DNA of 64,000 nucleotides from Flavobacterium suncheonense GH29-5 = DSM 17707 (GTDB lineage Bacteria; Bacteroidota; Bacteroidia; Flavobacteriales; Flavobacteriaceae): NCBI RefSeq assembly GCF_000430025.1, contig NZ_AUCZ01000007.1, positions 124,001 to 188,000 of the forward strand, read 5' to 3'. Shown piece by piece: positions 44,181 to 53,728 of this stretch (position 1 is its first letter; each line of letters starts with the position of its first letter). The notes under the pieces were generated by a model. It saw only the letters and a program-made list of their open reading frames with translations, ran no database searches and was not told where the DNA came from. The position numbers and the translations under genes were made by a program.

Positions 44181-44611
44181 CCGACCAGACCAAAATAACC
44201 GTATTTCAACCGGAGGAAAACAATCCTTCCGAAGTGCCTTTTGTGAGCAGCGGCATCAAAGCCGGATTTCCTTCCCCTGCGGCGGATTTTGACGGCACGA
44301 AAATCAGTCTGGACAAGATCGTAATCAAACACAAAGAAGCCACCTTTTACGCTAAAGCCAGTGGCAATTCGATGATTGGGGCCGGTATCGACGACGGAGA
44401 TATTTTAGTGATTGACCGGAGTTTAGAACCCGCCCACAACAAAATTGCCGTTTGTTTTATTGACGGAGAGTTTACCGTAAAACGGATTCAGATTGAAAAA
44501 GACTGTGTGTATTTGGTGCCCGAAAACAACACCTACGAACCCATAAAAGTGACCGAAGACAACGATTTACTCATTTGGGGCATCGTCACCCACGTCCTGA
44601 AAACCCTTTAA
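44174..44611 (+). CDS. umuD: LexA/UmuD-like S24 self-cleaving protein
   Basis: 145 residues. The Ala30-Gly31 cleavage site is in GIKAGFPSPA; catalytic Ser66 is in GNSMIGAG and Lys103 in FTVKRI, a normal S24 set. RecA-stimulated cleavage should activate it as the partner of UmuC. Gene order is umuC-umuD, opposite to E. coli umuDC. No LexA box could be recognised upstream of umuC. Confidence 0.93.
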   Translation: MLADQTKITVFQPEENNPSEVPFVSSGIKAGFPSPAADFDGTKISLDKIVIKHKEATFYAKASGNSMIGAGIDDGDILVIDRSLEPAHNKIAVCFIDGEFTVKRIQIEKDCVYLVPENNTYEPIKVTEDNDLLIWGIVTHVLKTL

Positions 44612-44696
44612 TTTTTGCTTTAAGAGGCTGGCTGTGTGATGATTTTCTTAAAACTGAAAATAAAAATCGGCCTAAATAAACTGCTGAATCTCTTTT

Positions 44697-45950
44697 TTAA
44701 GCCAAATCCTTTTCAATATTCAGGTTGCGGAATTTTGGCGATACAACACCCATCGTACCGGTTACCACCAAAGTCATGATTCCGCCAAACACCACGGCCG
44801 GCACCACCCCAAACAGTCGGGACGTCAAGCCACTTTCGAAAGCACCGAGTTCGTTGGACGAGCCGACAAAAATCGAATTCACGGAAGAAACACGTCCGCG
44901 CATGTGATCCGGCGTATATATCTGAAGGATGGTCTGGCGAATTACTACGGAAATTCCATCGGTTATCCCACTCAAAAACAAAGCGACAACAGAAATCCAG
45001 AAATTCGTCGACAATCCGAAAACAAGGATACAAATCCCGAAACCGAAAACAGCCAACAACAACTTCTTTCCGGCATTGTGGTTAAGCGACAACGAAGTAG
45101 CCACAAGCATGGTCAGCAAACTTCCAATCGCCGGAGCGGCCCGTAAAATCCCGAAACCTTCCGAACCTACTTTTAAAATATCCTGCGCAAAAACCGGCAA
45201 CAAGGCCACGGCACCACCAAAAAGCACCGCAAACATATCCAGAGAAATGGCGTTTAAAATGGTTTTGTTCTGAAACACGAACGAAATACCTTCTTTTAAA
45301 CTTTTGGCTATCGGTTCGCCTATTTTCGGGTTCAGAATCGGTTTGGGCCGGATTGGCGTTAAAAGCAATAAAGCGGCAACCAGACAGCTTACCACAAAAA
45401 CCATCGACCAGAATACGCCTATCCATCCAATGGCAAAACCCGCGAAAGCCGGACCAAAAACAGCGGCAATCTGCCAAGTGGAACTGCTCCAGGTAGCCGC
45501 ATTGGCATATTCCTGTTTCGGTACGGTTAAGCCCAGCAGACTGAATACCGACGGAATGATAAAGGCCCGCACAATGCCGCCTAAAAAGACCAAAGCATAA
45601 ATGCAGAACAGCACCGTGTCTTTCGACAACAATGCCGTCAGCTCCGATTGTACCAGCAAGCACATTAAAGTACTGATTAGCGTTAATCCCGAAAGACATT
45701 TCAGCAGCAAGCCCCGTTTTTCACTTTGATCGACGATGTGACCGGCAAACAAAGCCATCGCAATGGCCGGAATCACTTCCATCAGCCCGATTAAACCCAA
45801 CGACCACGGATCTTTGGTAATGCTGTACACTTCCCATTCGATCAGGACGAACTGCATCGACCAGGCCAAAACCATCGCTAGCCGCATGGCAAGAAACCAG
45901 CGGAATTCTTTGATTCGCAAAGCGGAAAACGGGTCTTTTCTTCTAGTCAT
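44697..45950 (-). CDS. MFS transporter, EntS-like (MFS_3)
   Basis: 417 residues, 12 predicted helices. The MFS_3 group signature is seen in ALFAGHIVDQSEKR (loop 2-3) and TPDHMRGRVSSVNSIFVGSSNELG late in the protein. Relatives include the enterobactin exporter EntS, but no siderophore genes are nearby, so the substrate is unknown. The start overlaps the recJ stop by 8 bp, so it is translated with recJ. Confidence 0.88.
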   Translation of the reverse strand: MTRRKDPFSALRIKEFRWFLAMRLAMVLAWSMQFVLIEWEVYSITKDPWSLGLIGLMEVIPAIAMALFAGHIVDQSEKRGLLLKCLSGLTLISTLMCLLVQSELTALLSKDTVLFCIYALVFLGGIVRAFIIPSVFSLLGLTVPKQEYANAATWSSSTWQIAAVFGPAFAGFAIGWIGVFWSMVFVVSCLVAALLLLTPIRPKPILNPKIGEPIAKSLKEGISFVFQNKTILNAISLDMFAVLFGGAVALLPVFAQDILKVGSEGFGILRAAPAIGSLLTMLVATSLSLNHNAGKKLLLAVFGFGICILVFGLSTNFWISVVALFLSGITDGISVVIRQTILQIYTPDHMRGRVSSVNSIFVGSSNELGAFESGLTSRLFGVVPAVVFGGIMTLVVTGTMGVVSPKFRNLNIEKDLA

Positions 45951-47637
45951 TTTTAATGTCGCGCAAACGCAATTGCAGGGAAACGGTTCCGTTCCATTCG
46001 TTTTCCTCTACCGAAAAAGCGGCGGCAAAACTCTGCTTGCGGGTTACTAACTCTATTTTATCGCCCAAACCGAAACCGATGGCACTAAAACTGTCGGAAT
46101 CGGATTGCTTGACGTATAATTTCAGGTGTTCTTCATTGGCGCCTATTCTTTTGGCATAACCGGTATCCGTTAAAACTCCCGTTAAGAAAATCGGCGTCAT
46201 GTTTTGCGGACCGAAAGGTTCAAACTGCTTTAAAATCCGGAAGAATTTCGGCGTGATTTCGGATAAGTGTACCTCAGCATCAATCGTAATTTCCGGCGTG
46301 AGCATATCCGGATGAATGGTTTCAGACACCACCCGCTCAAATGCGTCTTTAAATTTTTCGTAATTTTCCTCTTTCAACGTCATCCCGGCCGCATACATAT
46401 GCCCGCCGAACTGCTCCAGATGTTCGGCACATGCTTCCAACGCATTGTAGACGTCGAAATCCTTTACGGAACGGGCCGAAGCTGCCAATTTATCGCCACT
46501 TTTGGTAAAGACTAACGTCGGGCGGTAATACGTTTCTGTCAGGCGAGAAGCTACAATACCGATCACGCCTTTGTGCCAGTCTTCCTGATACACTACGGTC
46601 GTATAACGGTCTTGTTCTTTATTTTCGATGATTTGCTGTAAAGCCTGTTCGGTAATTTCTTTGTCGAAGGCACGACGGTCGGCATTGAAGGTTTCGATTT
46701 GGGATGCGAAAGCGGAGGCTTGTTCCAAATCGAATTCGGTTAACAGTTCTACCGCGTAATTTCCGTGTTTGATGCGACCCGCCGCGTTAATTCTCGGCGC
46801 AATCACAAACACCACATCGGTGATGGTTAAGGTTTGTCGCTTAAGATTCTGAATCAACGCTTTGATGCCGGGACGCGGATTGGTATTGATGACTTCTAAG
46901 CCAAATTTCGCCAACACGCGGTTTTCGCCCGTAATCGGCACAATGTCGGCAGCAATAGCTGTGGCGACCAAATCCAGATAGGGAATCAGATCGTTTGTGG
47001 TTTGGTTTCGGTTTTGCGCTAAAGCCTGTATCAGTTTGAAGCCTACCCCGCAGCCGCACAATTCGTCGTACGGATAACTGCAATCGTCTCGTTTCGGGTC
47101 AAGAACGGCAACCGCATCGGGTAATTTATCGCCGGGACGGTGATGGTCGCAAATGATAAAATCGATGTTTTTCGCTTTCGCATACGCCACATGATCGATG
47201 GATTTTACGCCACAATCGAGCGCGATGATTAAGGAGAAACCGTTGTCGTCGGCAAAGTCAATCCCTTGATAGGAAACACCGTAACCTTCAGTATAACGGT
47301 CGGGAATATACGTGGCGACATTCGGATAAAAACTTCTTAAGTAGGACGACATCAGGGAAACGGCAGTGGTTCCGTCGACATCGTAATCCCCGAAAACCAG
47401 TATGTTTTCTTTGTTGGCAATCGCTTTTTCAACGCGTTCGACAGCCTTGTCCATATCTTTCATAAGATACGGATCGTGCAAATCTTCTAAACTCGGTCGG
47501 AAAAACTTACGGGCTTCGTCGAAAGTGGCAATCCCGCGTTGTACGAGCAATTTGGCGATTAGGGCATCAACATTCAGTTCCGCAGCTAATTTCGCTACGG
47601 TTTCGGGATTCGGTTCGGGTTTTAAGGTCCAGCGCAT
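45943..47637 (-). CDS. recJ: Single-stranded-DNA-specific exonuclease RecJ
   Basis: 564 residues, a 5'-3' ssDNA exonuclease used in recombination and repair. DHH-family motifs: VFGDYDVDGTTA (Asp84, Asp86, Asp88), ALDCGVKSIDH, CDHHRPGD (Asp164-His165-His166), and in the DHHA1 domain SARSVKDFDVYNAL and GGHMYAAGMT. The C-terminal OB-like domain follows. Part of a minus-strand run of six closely spaced genes. Confidence 0.95.
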   Translation of the reverse strand: MRWTLKPEPNPETVAKLAAELNVDALIAKLLVQRGIATFDEARKFFRPSLEDLHDPYLMKDMDKAVERVEKAIANKENILVFGDYDVDGTTAVSLMSSYLRSFYPNVATYIPDRYTEGYGVSYQGIDFADDNGFSLIIALDCGVKSIDHVAYAKAKNIDFIICDHHRPGDKLPDAVAVLDPKRDDCSYPYDELCGCGVGFKLIQALAQNRNQTTNDLIPYLDLVATAIAADIVPITGENRVLAKFGLEVINTNPRPGIKALIQNLKRQTLTITDVVFVIAPRINAAGRIKHGNYAVELLTEFDLEQASAFASQIETFNADRRAFDKEITEQALQQIIENKEQDRYTTVVYQEDWHKGVIGIVASRLTETYYRPTLVFTKSGDKLAASARSVKDFDVYNALEACAEHLEQFGGHMYAAGMTLKEENYEKFKDAFERVVSETIHPDMLTPEITIDAEVHLSEITPKFFRILKQFEPFGPQNMTPIFLTGVLTDTGYAKRIGANEEHLKLYVKQSDSDSFSAIGFGLGDKIELVTRKQSFAAAFSVEENEWNGTVSLQLRLRDIKND

Positions 47638-47685
47638 GTATTCGTGATTTTGGTTGATAAAAAAATGTTCTGTTTTGGCTTCTAA

Positions 47686-48111
47686 TTATTGATGATGGTA
47701 GTGTATTTTAATTTCGATTTCGGCAAACTGACGGAACATTTCCATCACGCCGCAGTACTTTTCCACTGACAGGTTCACGGCGCGTTCCAGTTTTTTCTCC
47801 TCCAGGTTGTTGCCATAAAAATGGTAATCCAGTCGAACGGTATGGTAGGTTTTCGGATGTTCTTCGGTTAAATCGCCTTCCGTATCAATTCGGAAATCGG
47901 TTACTTCCAGTTTCATTTTTTCGATTAACGACGCGACGTCCAAGCCGGTACAGCCCGCCAAGGCTGACAGCATCAACGCTTTCGGGCGAAAACCCTTTCC
48001 CTCGCCTCCGTTTTCCGGGCCGGCGTCAATCCGCATGGTGTCGCCACTCGGGTTGGTGGAATCGAATTGCATTTTGCCTTGCCAGGTAGTAGTTATTTTG
48101 TGTGTATCCAT
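47686..48111 (-). CDS. OsmC/Ohr family protein
   Basis: 141 residues. The redox Cys is seen in ALAGCTGLDVASLIEKM; a first, resolving-type Cys is not at its Ohr position, while a second Cys lies in EKYCGVMEM. It therefore looks like the general OsmC (YhfA-like) branch with possible peroxide reductase activity. 48 bp upstream of recJ on the same strand. Confidence 0.85.
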   Translation of the reverse strand: MDTHKITTTWQGKMQFDSTNPSGDTMRIDAGPENGGEGKGFRPKALMLSALAGCTGLDVASLIEKMKLEVTDFRIDTEGDLTEEHPKTYHTVRLDYHFYGNNLEEKKLERAVNLSVEKYCGVMEMFRQFAEIEIKIHYHHQ

Positions 48112-48124
48112 CGGAATTCTTATA

Positions 48125-48799
48125 CTATTTCAGTAAAAAAAGTAATACTAATCCAAGCAGTATATTCAACATTAAAATTATGTATACCGTTCGGGTGCTG
48201 TTTTGATCAAAAATCGTTTCTTTAAAAAAGCGATCGGTTTCTGATATCAAATAGTCTTTAGCTTTATCTTTTTCATTGTTTACGAGATATAACCGTATTT
48301 CGGAAGCAAAATCAGCCATCGGAATTTTACCATAAAGAAAATTCAAAACTTTCAGCATCACTTTTGGAACTTTGCCATAAGCATCCGTAAAAACCTCAAC
48401 ACTGTTAACTATTTTATTGATAGGCTGATTCAAATCTAGATTTTTATCAATCCCTAAAGAAAATTTATCTATGACTTTTGTAGCATACTTAGCCTTGAAA
48501 TCACCCATTTTATCATAATATATTCTCGCCCCATCAATCATTACATAATGGTACATTTTAATACCCCCATAAATTGTTGCCGCAACTGCAATCAGAAGCA
48601 AACCTAAAAACATTGCTAAACGGATGTGGGAGTAGTCATTATTAAAGAAAAAATAGATCCCATAAGCAATCAAAACTAAATTTATAAACGAAAACAAAAC
48701 TACAGTACGTGCAATTTTAAAAGTGGCTGAAACTGAGAATTTACCAGCTTCTTTCAATAACGGCAATTTATCGTCTAACAATCCCTGCAACTGTTCCAT
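48125..48799 (-). CDS. Membrane protein of unknown function
   Basis: 224 residues. Two N-terminal helices (about 30-50 and 60-82), a long soluble middle (about 90-195) and a C-terminal helix (IILMLNILLGLVLLFLL). No motif recognised. It is 3 bp after rsmI and 13 bp before the OsmC gene, so is in the same transcript. More A/T-rich than its neighbours. Confidence 0.7.
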   Translation of the reverse strand: MEQLQGLLDDKLPLLKEAGKFSVSATFKIARTVVLFSFINLVLIAYGIYFFFNNDYSHIRLAMFLGLLLIAVAATIYGGIKMYHYVMIDGARIYYDKMGDFKAKYATKVIDKFSLGIDKNLDLNQPINKIVNSVEVFTDAYGKVPKVMLKVLNFLYGKIPMADFASEIRLYLVNNEKDKAKDYLISETDRFFKETIFDQNSTRTVYIILMLNILLGLVLLFLLK

Positions 48800-48802
48800 T
48801 AA

Positions 48803-49483
48803 CTATACTTTTAAATTTTTACCGGCCACAATCACCACAATTTCCCCTTTCGGCGGTTTGGCTTCGAAATGTTTCAGGACTTCTTCGGCGGTTCCGCGGA
48901 CGGTTTCTTCGTGCAGTTTCGACAATTCTCTTGAAACGGAAACCTGTCGGTCGGCACCAAAATATTGGATAAATTCCGCTAAGGTTTTTACCAGTTTGTG
49001 CGGCGAGACGTATAAAATCATGGTGCGGGTTTCTTCGGCTAAAGCCAGATATCGGGTCTGACGTCCTTTTTTGTCGGGCAGAAATCCTTCAAACACGAAT
49101 TTGTCATTGGGTAATCCGCTATTCACCAAAGCCGGAACGAAAGCTGTCGCGCCGGGTAAGCATTCCACTTCCACGCCGTTTTCCACACAGGCTCTTGTCA
49201 GTAAAAAACCGGGATCGGAAATGGCTGGTGTTCCCGCATCGGAAATTAACGCGATGTTTTCGCCCGCCTGCAAACGACGCACGATGCCTTCCACGGTTTT
49301 GTGCTCGTTGTGCATGTGATGGCTGTGCATCGGGGTGGCGATTTCGAAATGTTTGAGCAGTTTCCCGCTGTTGCGCGTGTCTTCGGCCAGAATCAAATCG
49401 ACTTCCTTCAAAACCTTAATGGCTCTGAAAGTCATGTCTTCAAGATTCCCGATAGGTGTCGGCACCAAATACAGTTTTCCCAT
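48803..49483 (-). CDS. rsmI: 16S rRNA (cytidine-1402-2'-O)-methyltransferase
   Basis: 226 residues of the tetrapyrrole-methylase fold. The RsmI signature GKLYLVPTPIGNLEDMTFRA opens the protein, followed by EDTRNSGKLLKHF and ISDAGTPAISDPGF. Uses SAM to methylate the 2'-OH of C1402 in the ribosomal P site. Shorter than the E. coli enzyme (about 286) because the C-terminal extension is missing. It starts immediately after the stop of the Glu-rich gene. Confidence 0.95.
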   Translation of the reverse strand: MGKLYLVPTPIGNLEDMTFRAIKVLKEVDLILAEDTRNSGKLLKHFEIATPMHSHHMHNEHKTVEGIVRRLQAGENIALISDAGTPAISDPGFLLTRACVENGVEVECLPGATAFVPALVNSGLPNDKFVFEGFLPDKKGRQTRYLALAEETRTMILYVSPHKLVKTLAEFIQYFGADRQVSVSRELSKLHEETVRGTAEEVLKHFEAKPPKGEIVVIVAGKNLKV

Positions 49484-50473
49484 TTAGGCAAATTTTTTCT
49501 CCACCAACTCCATGAAACGCTGCTCAAATTCGTCTTTCCCTTTCCAGTTGTTGTAATCGGGTTTTACCAGATCATCGATGAAATTTTTGGCTTCTTCCAG
49601 CGTATTGAACGTGTTCAACTGGGAAATTACGCGGTTTAAATCTTCTCCGCTGCCGTCGAACAGGTATTTTTCAAAGGTGATACGGTCGTTCAGGCCTAAC
49701 GTAATGGTCTTGCTGAATTTATCGTTTAGATTTAACGAAGCCGTTTTGTACTCTTCTTTCTCTTTGGCGATTTCTTCTTTGATGTCTGCTATTGCTTTTT
49801 CTTTTTTCGGTTTTTCAGCTATTGGCTCTTCAACTGCCGCCTTTTCCACCACAACGGGCTCTTCTGCTTTTTCAAAAACAACATCCGCCACTTTCTCCAC
49901 TTCCGAGGGAACATCGTCTACTTTTACGAATTCCGGCTCTTTATAAGCATCGCCCAACAAATCCTCGAAAGAAATCTGTTGCGGTTGTTTTTCTTCTTCT
50001 TTTACTTCCTCTTTTTGCTCCTCAACAGTTTCTTCCGCAGTCGGTTCGAAAAGCGGTTCGATGATTTCTTCTGCTTCTTCCTCTTCTGCGACAACCACCG
50101 GTTCTTCGTCGATTTCGTTTTCGTCGATATCCACCTGGCCCACCAGAATTTTTTCTTCCTCTACCGGAATTTCTTCGGTGGTAGCTTCGGCAATCGGTTT
50201 CGCCTCCTGAATTACCGCAGCTACTTCTTCTACTTTTGGTGCTTCTGTTGCTATAGGCTTTTCTTCATAAGCAGCTTCCATTTTCTCCTCCAGTTCTTCG
50301 TGGGTTAACGTGGGTTTTAAAGCTTCGAAATTTTCCTCGTAAAAACGCAGGATGGACAGTTTCTCATATACCTTCTGAGCTTCCTGATGCAATGAAATGA
50401 CATCTTCTTTCCCCTTCAGTTTTAAAATCCTGTGCGCAAGACTGATTAGTTCGGCTTCTAATTTTTTCTTCAT
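49484..50473 (-). CDS. Acidic Glu-rich protein of unknown function
   Basis: 329 residues from ATG 50473. Helical N-terminus (about 1-60), a very long Glu/Val/Ala/Pro-rich low-complexity middle (about 65-240), then a compact C-terminal domain (about 245-329; ITLGLNDRITFEKYLFDGS ... PDYNNWKGKDEFEQRFMELV). No membrane segment. The middle looks intrinsically disordered, and the C-terminal domain looks like the conserved functional part. First gene of the minus-strand run; a TAGATTTG box (50538-50531) could be its -7 element. Function unknown. Confidence 0.75.
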   Translation of the reverse strand: MKKKLEAELISLAHRILKLKGKEDVISLHQEAQKVYEKLSILRFYEENFEALKPTLTHEELEEKMEAAYEEKPIATEAPKVEEVAAVIQEAKPIAEATTEEIPVEEEKILVGQVDIDENEIDEEPVVVAEEEEAEEIIEPLFEPTAEETVEEQKEEVKEEEKQPQQISFEDLLGDAYKEPEFVKVDDVPSEVEKVADVVFEKAEEPVVVEKAAVEEPIAEKPKKEKAIADIKEEIAKEKEEYKTASLNLNDKFSKTITLGLNDRITFEKYLFDGSGEDLNRVISQLNTFNTLEEAKNFIDDLVKPDYNNWKGKDEFEQRFMELVEKKFA

Positions 50474-50574
50474 AACTTTTGAATTTATATGGAGTAAAGC
50501 AATGTTTTTTTGATATTTTTGTTTTGAATACAAATCTAAACAGAAATAACTTCTGTTGTGTTGAAAAGTACAAA

Positions 50575-51204
50575 ATGTTTCTCGAAAATACGGTAAATCA
50601 TAAAGAACAATTCGGGTGGATTGAAGTGATTTGCGGCTCGATGTTTTCCGGCAAGACCGAAGAACTCATCCGCCGTTTAAAACGCGCCCAGTTTGCCAAG
50701 CAGAAAGTGGAAATTTTCAAGCCTGCCATCGATACGCGGTATCATGACGAAATGGTCGTATCGCACGATGCGAATGAAATCCGTTCCACGCCGGTTCCTG
50801 CTGCGGCCAACATCCGTATTCTGGCCCAAGGCTGTGATGTGGTGGGTATTGACGAAGCCCAGTTTTTCGATGATGAAATTGTATCGATCTGCAACGATTT
50901 GGCCAACTCCGGCATCCGCGTAATCGTCGCCGGACTGGACATGGATTTTAAAGGCAACCCGTTCGGCCCGATGCCCGCTTTGATGGCAACCGCCGAATAC
51001 GTGACCAAAGTACACGCAGTTTGTACCCGCACCGGAAATTTAGCCAATTACAGTTTCCGCAAAGCACAGGGTGACAGCCTGGTATTGTTAGGCGAAACCG
51101 AAGAATACGAGCCTTTAAGCCGTGCCGCCTATTTTAACGCCATGAAAGAACAGGCGGAAAAAGAAGAAAACAACCCGTCAAAAACCAAAAACAAACCCGA
51201 ATAA
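50575..51204 (+). CDS. tdk: Thymidine kinase, type II
   Basis: 209 residues from ATG 50575; the open frame upstream runs through the divergent promoter region. Phosphorylates thymidine for the salvage pathway. P-loop GSMFSGKT at 21-28 and the catalytic Glu in GIDEAQFF (Glu94). The lasso region has CTRTGN and SRAAYF where type II enzymes usually have two Cys pairs, so three of the four zinc cysteines are missing. Three bases before murF-alr. A TATTTTTG box lies at 50514-50521. Confidence 0.93.
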   Translation: MFLENTVNHKEQFGWIEVICGSMFSGKTEELIRRLKRAQFAKQKVEIFKPAIDTRYHDEMVVSHDANEIRSTPVPAAANIRILAQGCDVVGIDEAQFFDDEIVSICNDLANSGIRVIVAGLDMDFKGNPFGPMPALMATAEYVTKVHAVCTRTGNLANYSFRKAQGDSLVLLGETEEYEPLSRAAYFNAMKEQAEKEENNPSKTKNKPE

Positions 51205-51207
51205 GTT

Positions 51208-53643
51208 TTGAGTTTAGCTATCCAAAATATTATCCCAGTCATTCACGCCAAATGGTTCGGGAAAGACGAATCGTGTGTCATTGACAATGTTTCCATCGAC
51301 AGCCGTTCGCTGCAAAACAATAACGGCACGCTGTTTTTTGCGCTGGTCGGACAGCATCACGACGGCCATCAGTACCTGTCGGAATTAATCGAAAAAGGCG
51401 TTCGGAACTTCGTGGTGCATCATGTACCCGAAAAACTCGCGGATCAAGCCAATTTCCTCGTGGTGGACAACACATTGGAAGCTTTACAGGAATTCGCCGC
51501 TTTTTACCGCAGACAGTTTGATTTCCCGGTTATCGGAATTACCGGAAGTAACGGGAAAACCATCGTCAAAGAATGGCTGAATTTCCTTCTGAGCCCGGAA
51601 TACAACATCATCCGCAGCCCGAAAAGTTACAATTCGCAGGTGGGTGTGCCACTTTCGGTTATCGGAATTAACGAAAAACACAATCTGGGGATTTTTGAAG
51701 CCGGAATTTCACTGGTGGGTGAAATGGAAAGACTCGGACACATCATTCAGCCCACCTTAGGCGTGCTTACCAACATCGGTTCGGCACACAACGAGGGGTT
51801 TGCTTCCGAAACGGAAAAAATTCAGCAGAAACTGAAACTTTTTGAAAACGCTCCGGTGGTGATTCTTCAGAAAAACGATGTCATTGAAGCCTTTTTAAAA
51901 CCCGGAACCAAGGCTTTTACCTGGAGTTTTGACGACGCTTCCGCGGAGGTGCTTATCACTAAAAAAACGGCTTCTTCTTTTGAAATCCGGCATAAAAACG
52001 AAACCTTTACCGTAACCCTTCCGTTTCATGACAAGGCTTCGGAGGAAAATTCCATTACCTGTCTGATGGTTTTGCTGTATTTCGGTTATGAAGTCCAAAC
52101 GATACAGGAACGCCTTGTCCATCTGTATCCGGTGGAAATGCGACTGCAGGTGAAAAACGGCATCAACCATTGCACGCTTATCGACGACAGTTACAGTTCG
52201 GATTACCAGTCGCTTAAAATTGCGCTGGATTTTCTGGAACAGCACAAAACGCATAAAAAGAAAACGGTGATTCTGTCCGATATTTTCCAGAGCGGATTTA
52301 CGGCCGAAGAACTCTATTCGAAAGTAGCCAAACTTCTGAAAAACAACCATATTGAGCGTGTTTTCGGGATTGGCGACAACATTTCGGCTTACCTGAAAGA
52401 TTACCCGAATTTCATCCCGTTTGCCACCACTCAGGAATTTGTGGCGCATTTCAACCCGAACGAATTTGAATATGAAACGATACTGATTAAAGGAGCGCGA
52501 AGTTTTCAGTTTGAAGAAATTGTGGTGCTTCTGGAAGAGAAAACACATGAAACGGTTTTGGAAATCAACCTGAACGCCATCAGCCATAACCTGAATTTCT
52601 ACAAATCGAAGCTGAAACCAACCACTAAAATGATGGCGATGGTGAAGGCTTTCGGTTACGGCAGCGGCAGTTTTGAAATCGCGAAATTGCTCGCCCATCA
52701 TAAAATCGATTATTTAGGGGTGGCTTTCGCCGATGAAGGTATCGCTCTTCGCAACGCGGGAATCACCATGCCGATTATTGTGATGAATCCGGAAAACAGT
52801 GCGTTTGCCGCGATGGTGGCGTACCAACTGGAACCGGAAATTTATTCGGCTTCGGTGTTGAAGAAGTTCATCGCCTTGGCACAACAGAAAAACCTCTACA
52901 ATTACCCGATTCACCTCAAACTCGATACCGGTATGCACCGACTGGGTTTTGAGGAAAAGGATTTGGACGAGCTCATCGGTTTACTGAAAAACAACAACCT
53001 GGTGGAAGTCAAAAGCATTTTCTCGCATTTGTCGTCGAGCGATGTACCGGAATTCCGTGAGTTTACGTTGGGGCAGATTCAGAAATTTGACGTTTGGTCT
53101 TCGAAATTAATTTCTGCCCTAAACATTGAACCAATCCGACATATTTTAAACACTTCGGGCATTTATAATTTTGCGGAATACCAGTTTGACATGGTGCGTT
53201 TGGGCATCGGTTTGTACGGTGTGGGGAATGATGCGGAAGAAATGCAGCAACTGGAAAATGTCGGCACTTTGAAAACCATCATCCTTCAGATAAAAGACAT
53301 TCCAACCGGAGACAGTGTGGGCTACAGCCGAAAATTCAGGGCAGAAAAACCAATCCGAACCGCCACTATCCCCATCGGTTATGCGGACGGCATTCCGAGA
53401 CGCTGGGGCAATGAAAAAGGGTATGTTTTAGTGAACCATCAGAAAGCACGGATTGTAGGCAACATCTGCATGGACATGCTCATGATTGACGTAACCAACA
53501 TTGCCTGCGAAGAAGGCGACACGGTAACTGTTTTCGGAAAATCCCCGCGGGTGACGGAACTGGCCGAAGTGGTCGGAACCATTCCGTATGAGATTTTAAC
53601 CAGTATTTCCCATCGGGTGAAACGCGTTTTTTATAAGGAATAA
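51208..53643 (+). CDS. murF-alr: Bifunctional MurF ligase / alanine racemase
   Basis: 811 residues, two enzymes in one chain. Residues about 1-450 form a Mur ligase (P-loop GITGSNGKT near 110-118; central YSSDYQSLKIAL) that would add D-Ala-D-Ala to the UDP-MurNAc-tripeptide. Residues about 455-811 form a PLP alanine racemase (Lys480 in MVKAFGYGSGS; C-terminal VGYSRKF and IPIGYADG) that makes the D-alanine. Start is TTG at 51208: an in-frame TAA lies two codons upstream and no ATG is near. The fusion is known in Bacteroidota. Confidence 0.95.
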   Translation: MSLAIQNIIPVIHAKWFGKDESCVIDNVSIDSRSLQNNNGTLFFALVGQHHDGHQYLSELIEKGVRNFVVHHVPEKLADQANFLVVDNTLEALQEFAAFYRRQFDFPVIGITGSNGKTIVKEWLNFLLSPEYNIIRSPKSYNSQVGVPLSVIGINEKHNLGIFEAGISLVGEMERLGHIIQPTLGVLTNIGSAHNEGFASETEKIQQKLKLFENAPVVILQKNDVIEAFLKPGTKAFTWSFDDASAEVLITKKTASSFEIRHKNETFTVTLPFHDKASEENSITCLMVLLYFGYEVQTIQERLVHLYPVEMRLQVKNGINHCTLIDDSYSSDYQSLKIALDFLEQHKTHKKKTVILSDIFQSGFTAEELYSKVAKLLKNNHIERVFGIGDNISAYLKDYPNFIPFATTQEFVAHFNPNEFEYETILIKGARSFQFEEIVVLLEEKTHETVLEINLNAISHNLNFYKSKLKPTTKMMAMVKAFGYGSGSFEIAKLLAHHKIDYLGVAFADEGIALRNAGITMPIIVMNPENSAFAAMVAYQLEPEIYSASVLKKFIALAQQKNLYNYPIHLKLDTGMHRLGFEEKDLDELIGLLKNNNLVEVKSIFSHLSSSDVPEFREFTLGQIQKFDVWSSKLISALNIEPIRHILNTSGIYNFAEYQFDMVRLGIGLYGVGNDAEEMQQLENVGTLKTIILQIKDIPTGDSVGYSRKFRAEKPIRTATIPIGYADGIPRRWGNEKGYVLVNHQKARIVGNICMDMLMIDVTNIACEEGDTVTVFGKSPRVTELAEVVGTIPYEILTSISHRVKRVFYKE

Positions 53644-53728
53644 TTCACTTTTTGTTCCAAAATTTTAAATTGTAACCCGAATTTTACTACTTTAGTGTAG
53701 AATGAATTTTTAACTAAATTGAGAAACT

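Noticed and set aside
49792-50308. Open frames opposite the Glu-rich gene
   Set aside because: Long Phe/Leu-rich frames here are antisense shadows of the GAA/GAG-rich codons of the real gene.
50479-50574. Upstream extension of tdk
   Set aside because: It lies in the divergent promoter region and does not resemble the conserved thymidine kinase N-terminus, which starts just before the P-loop.
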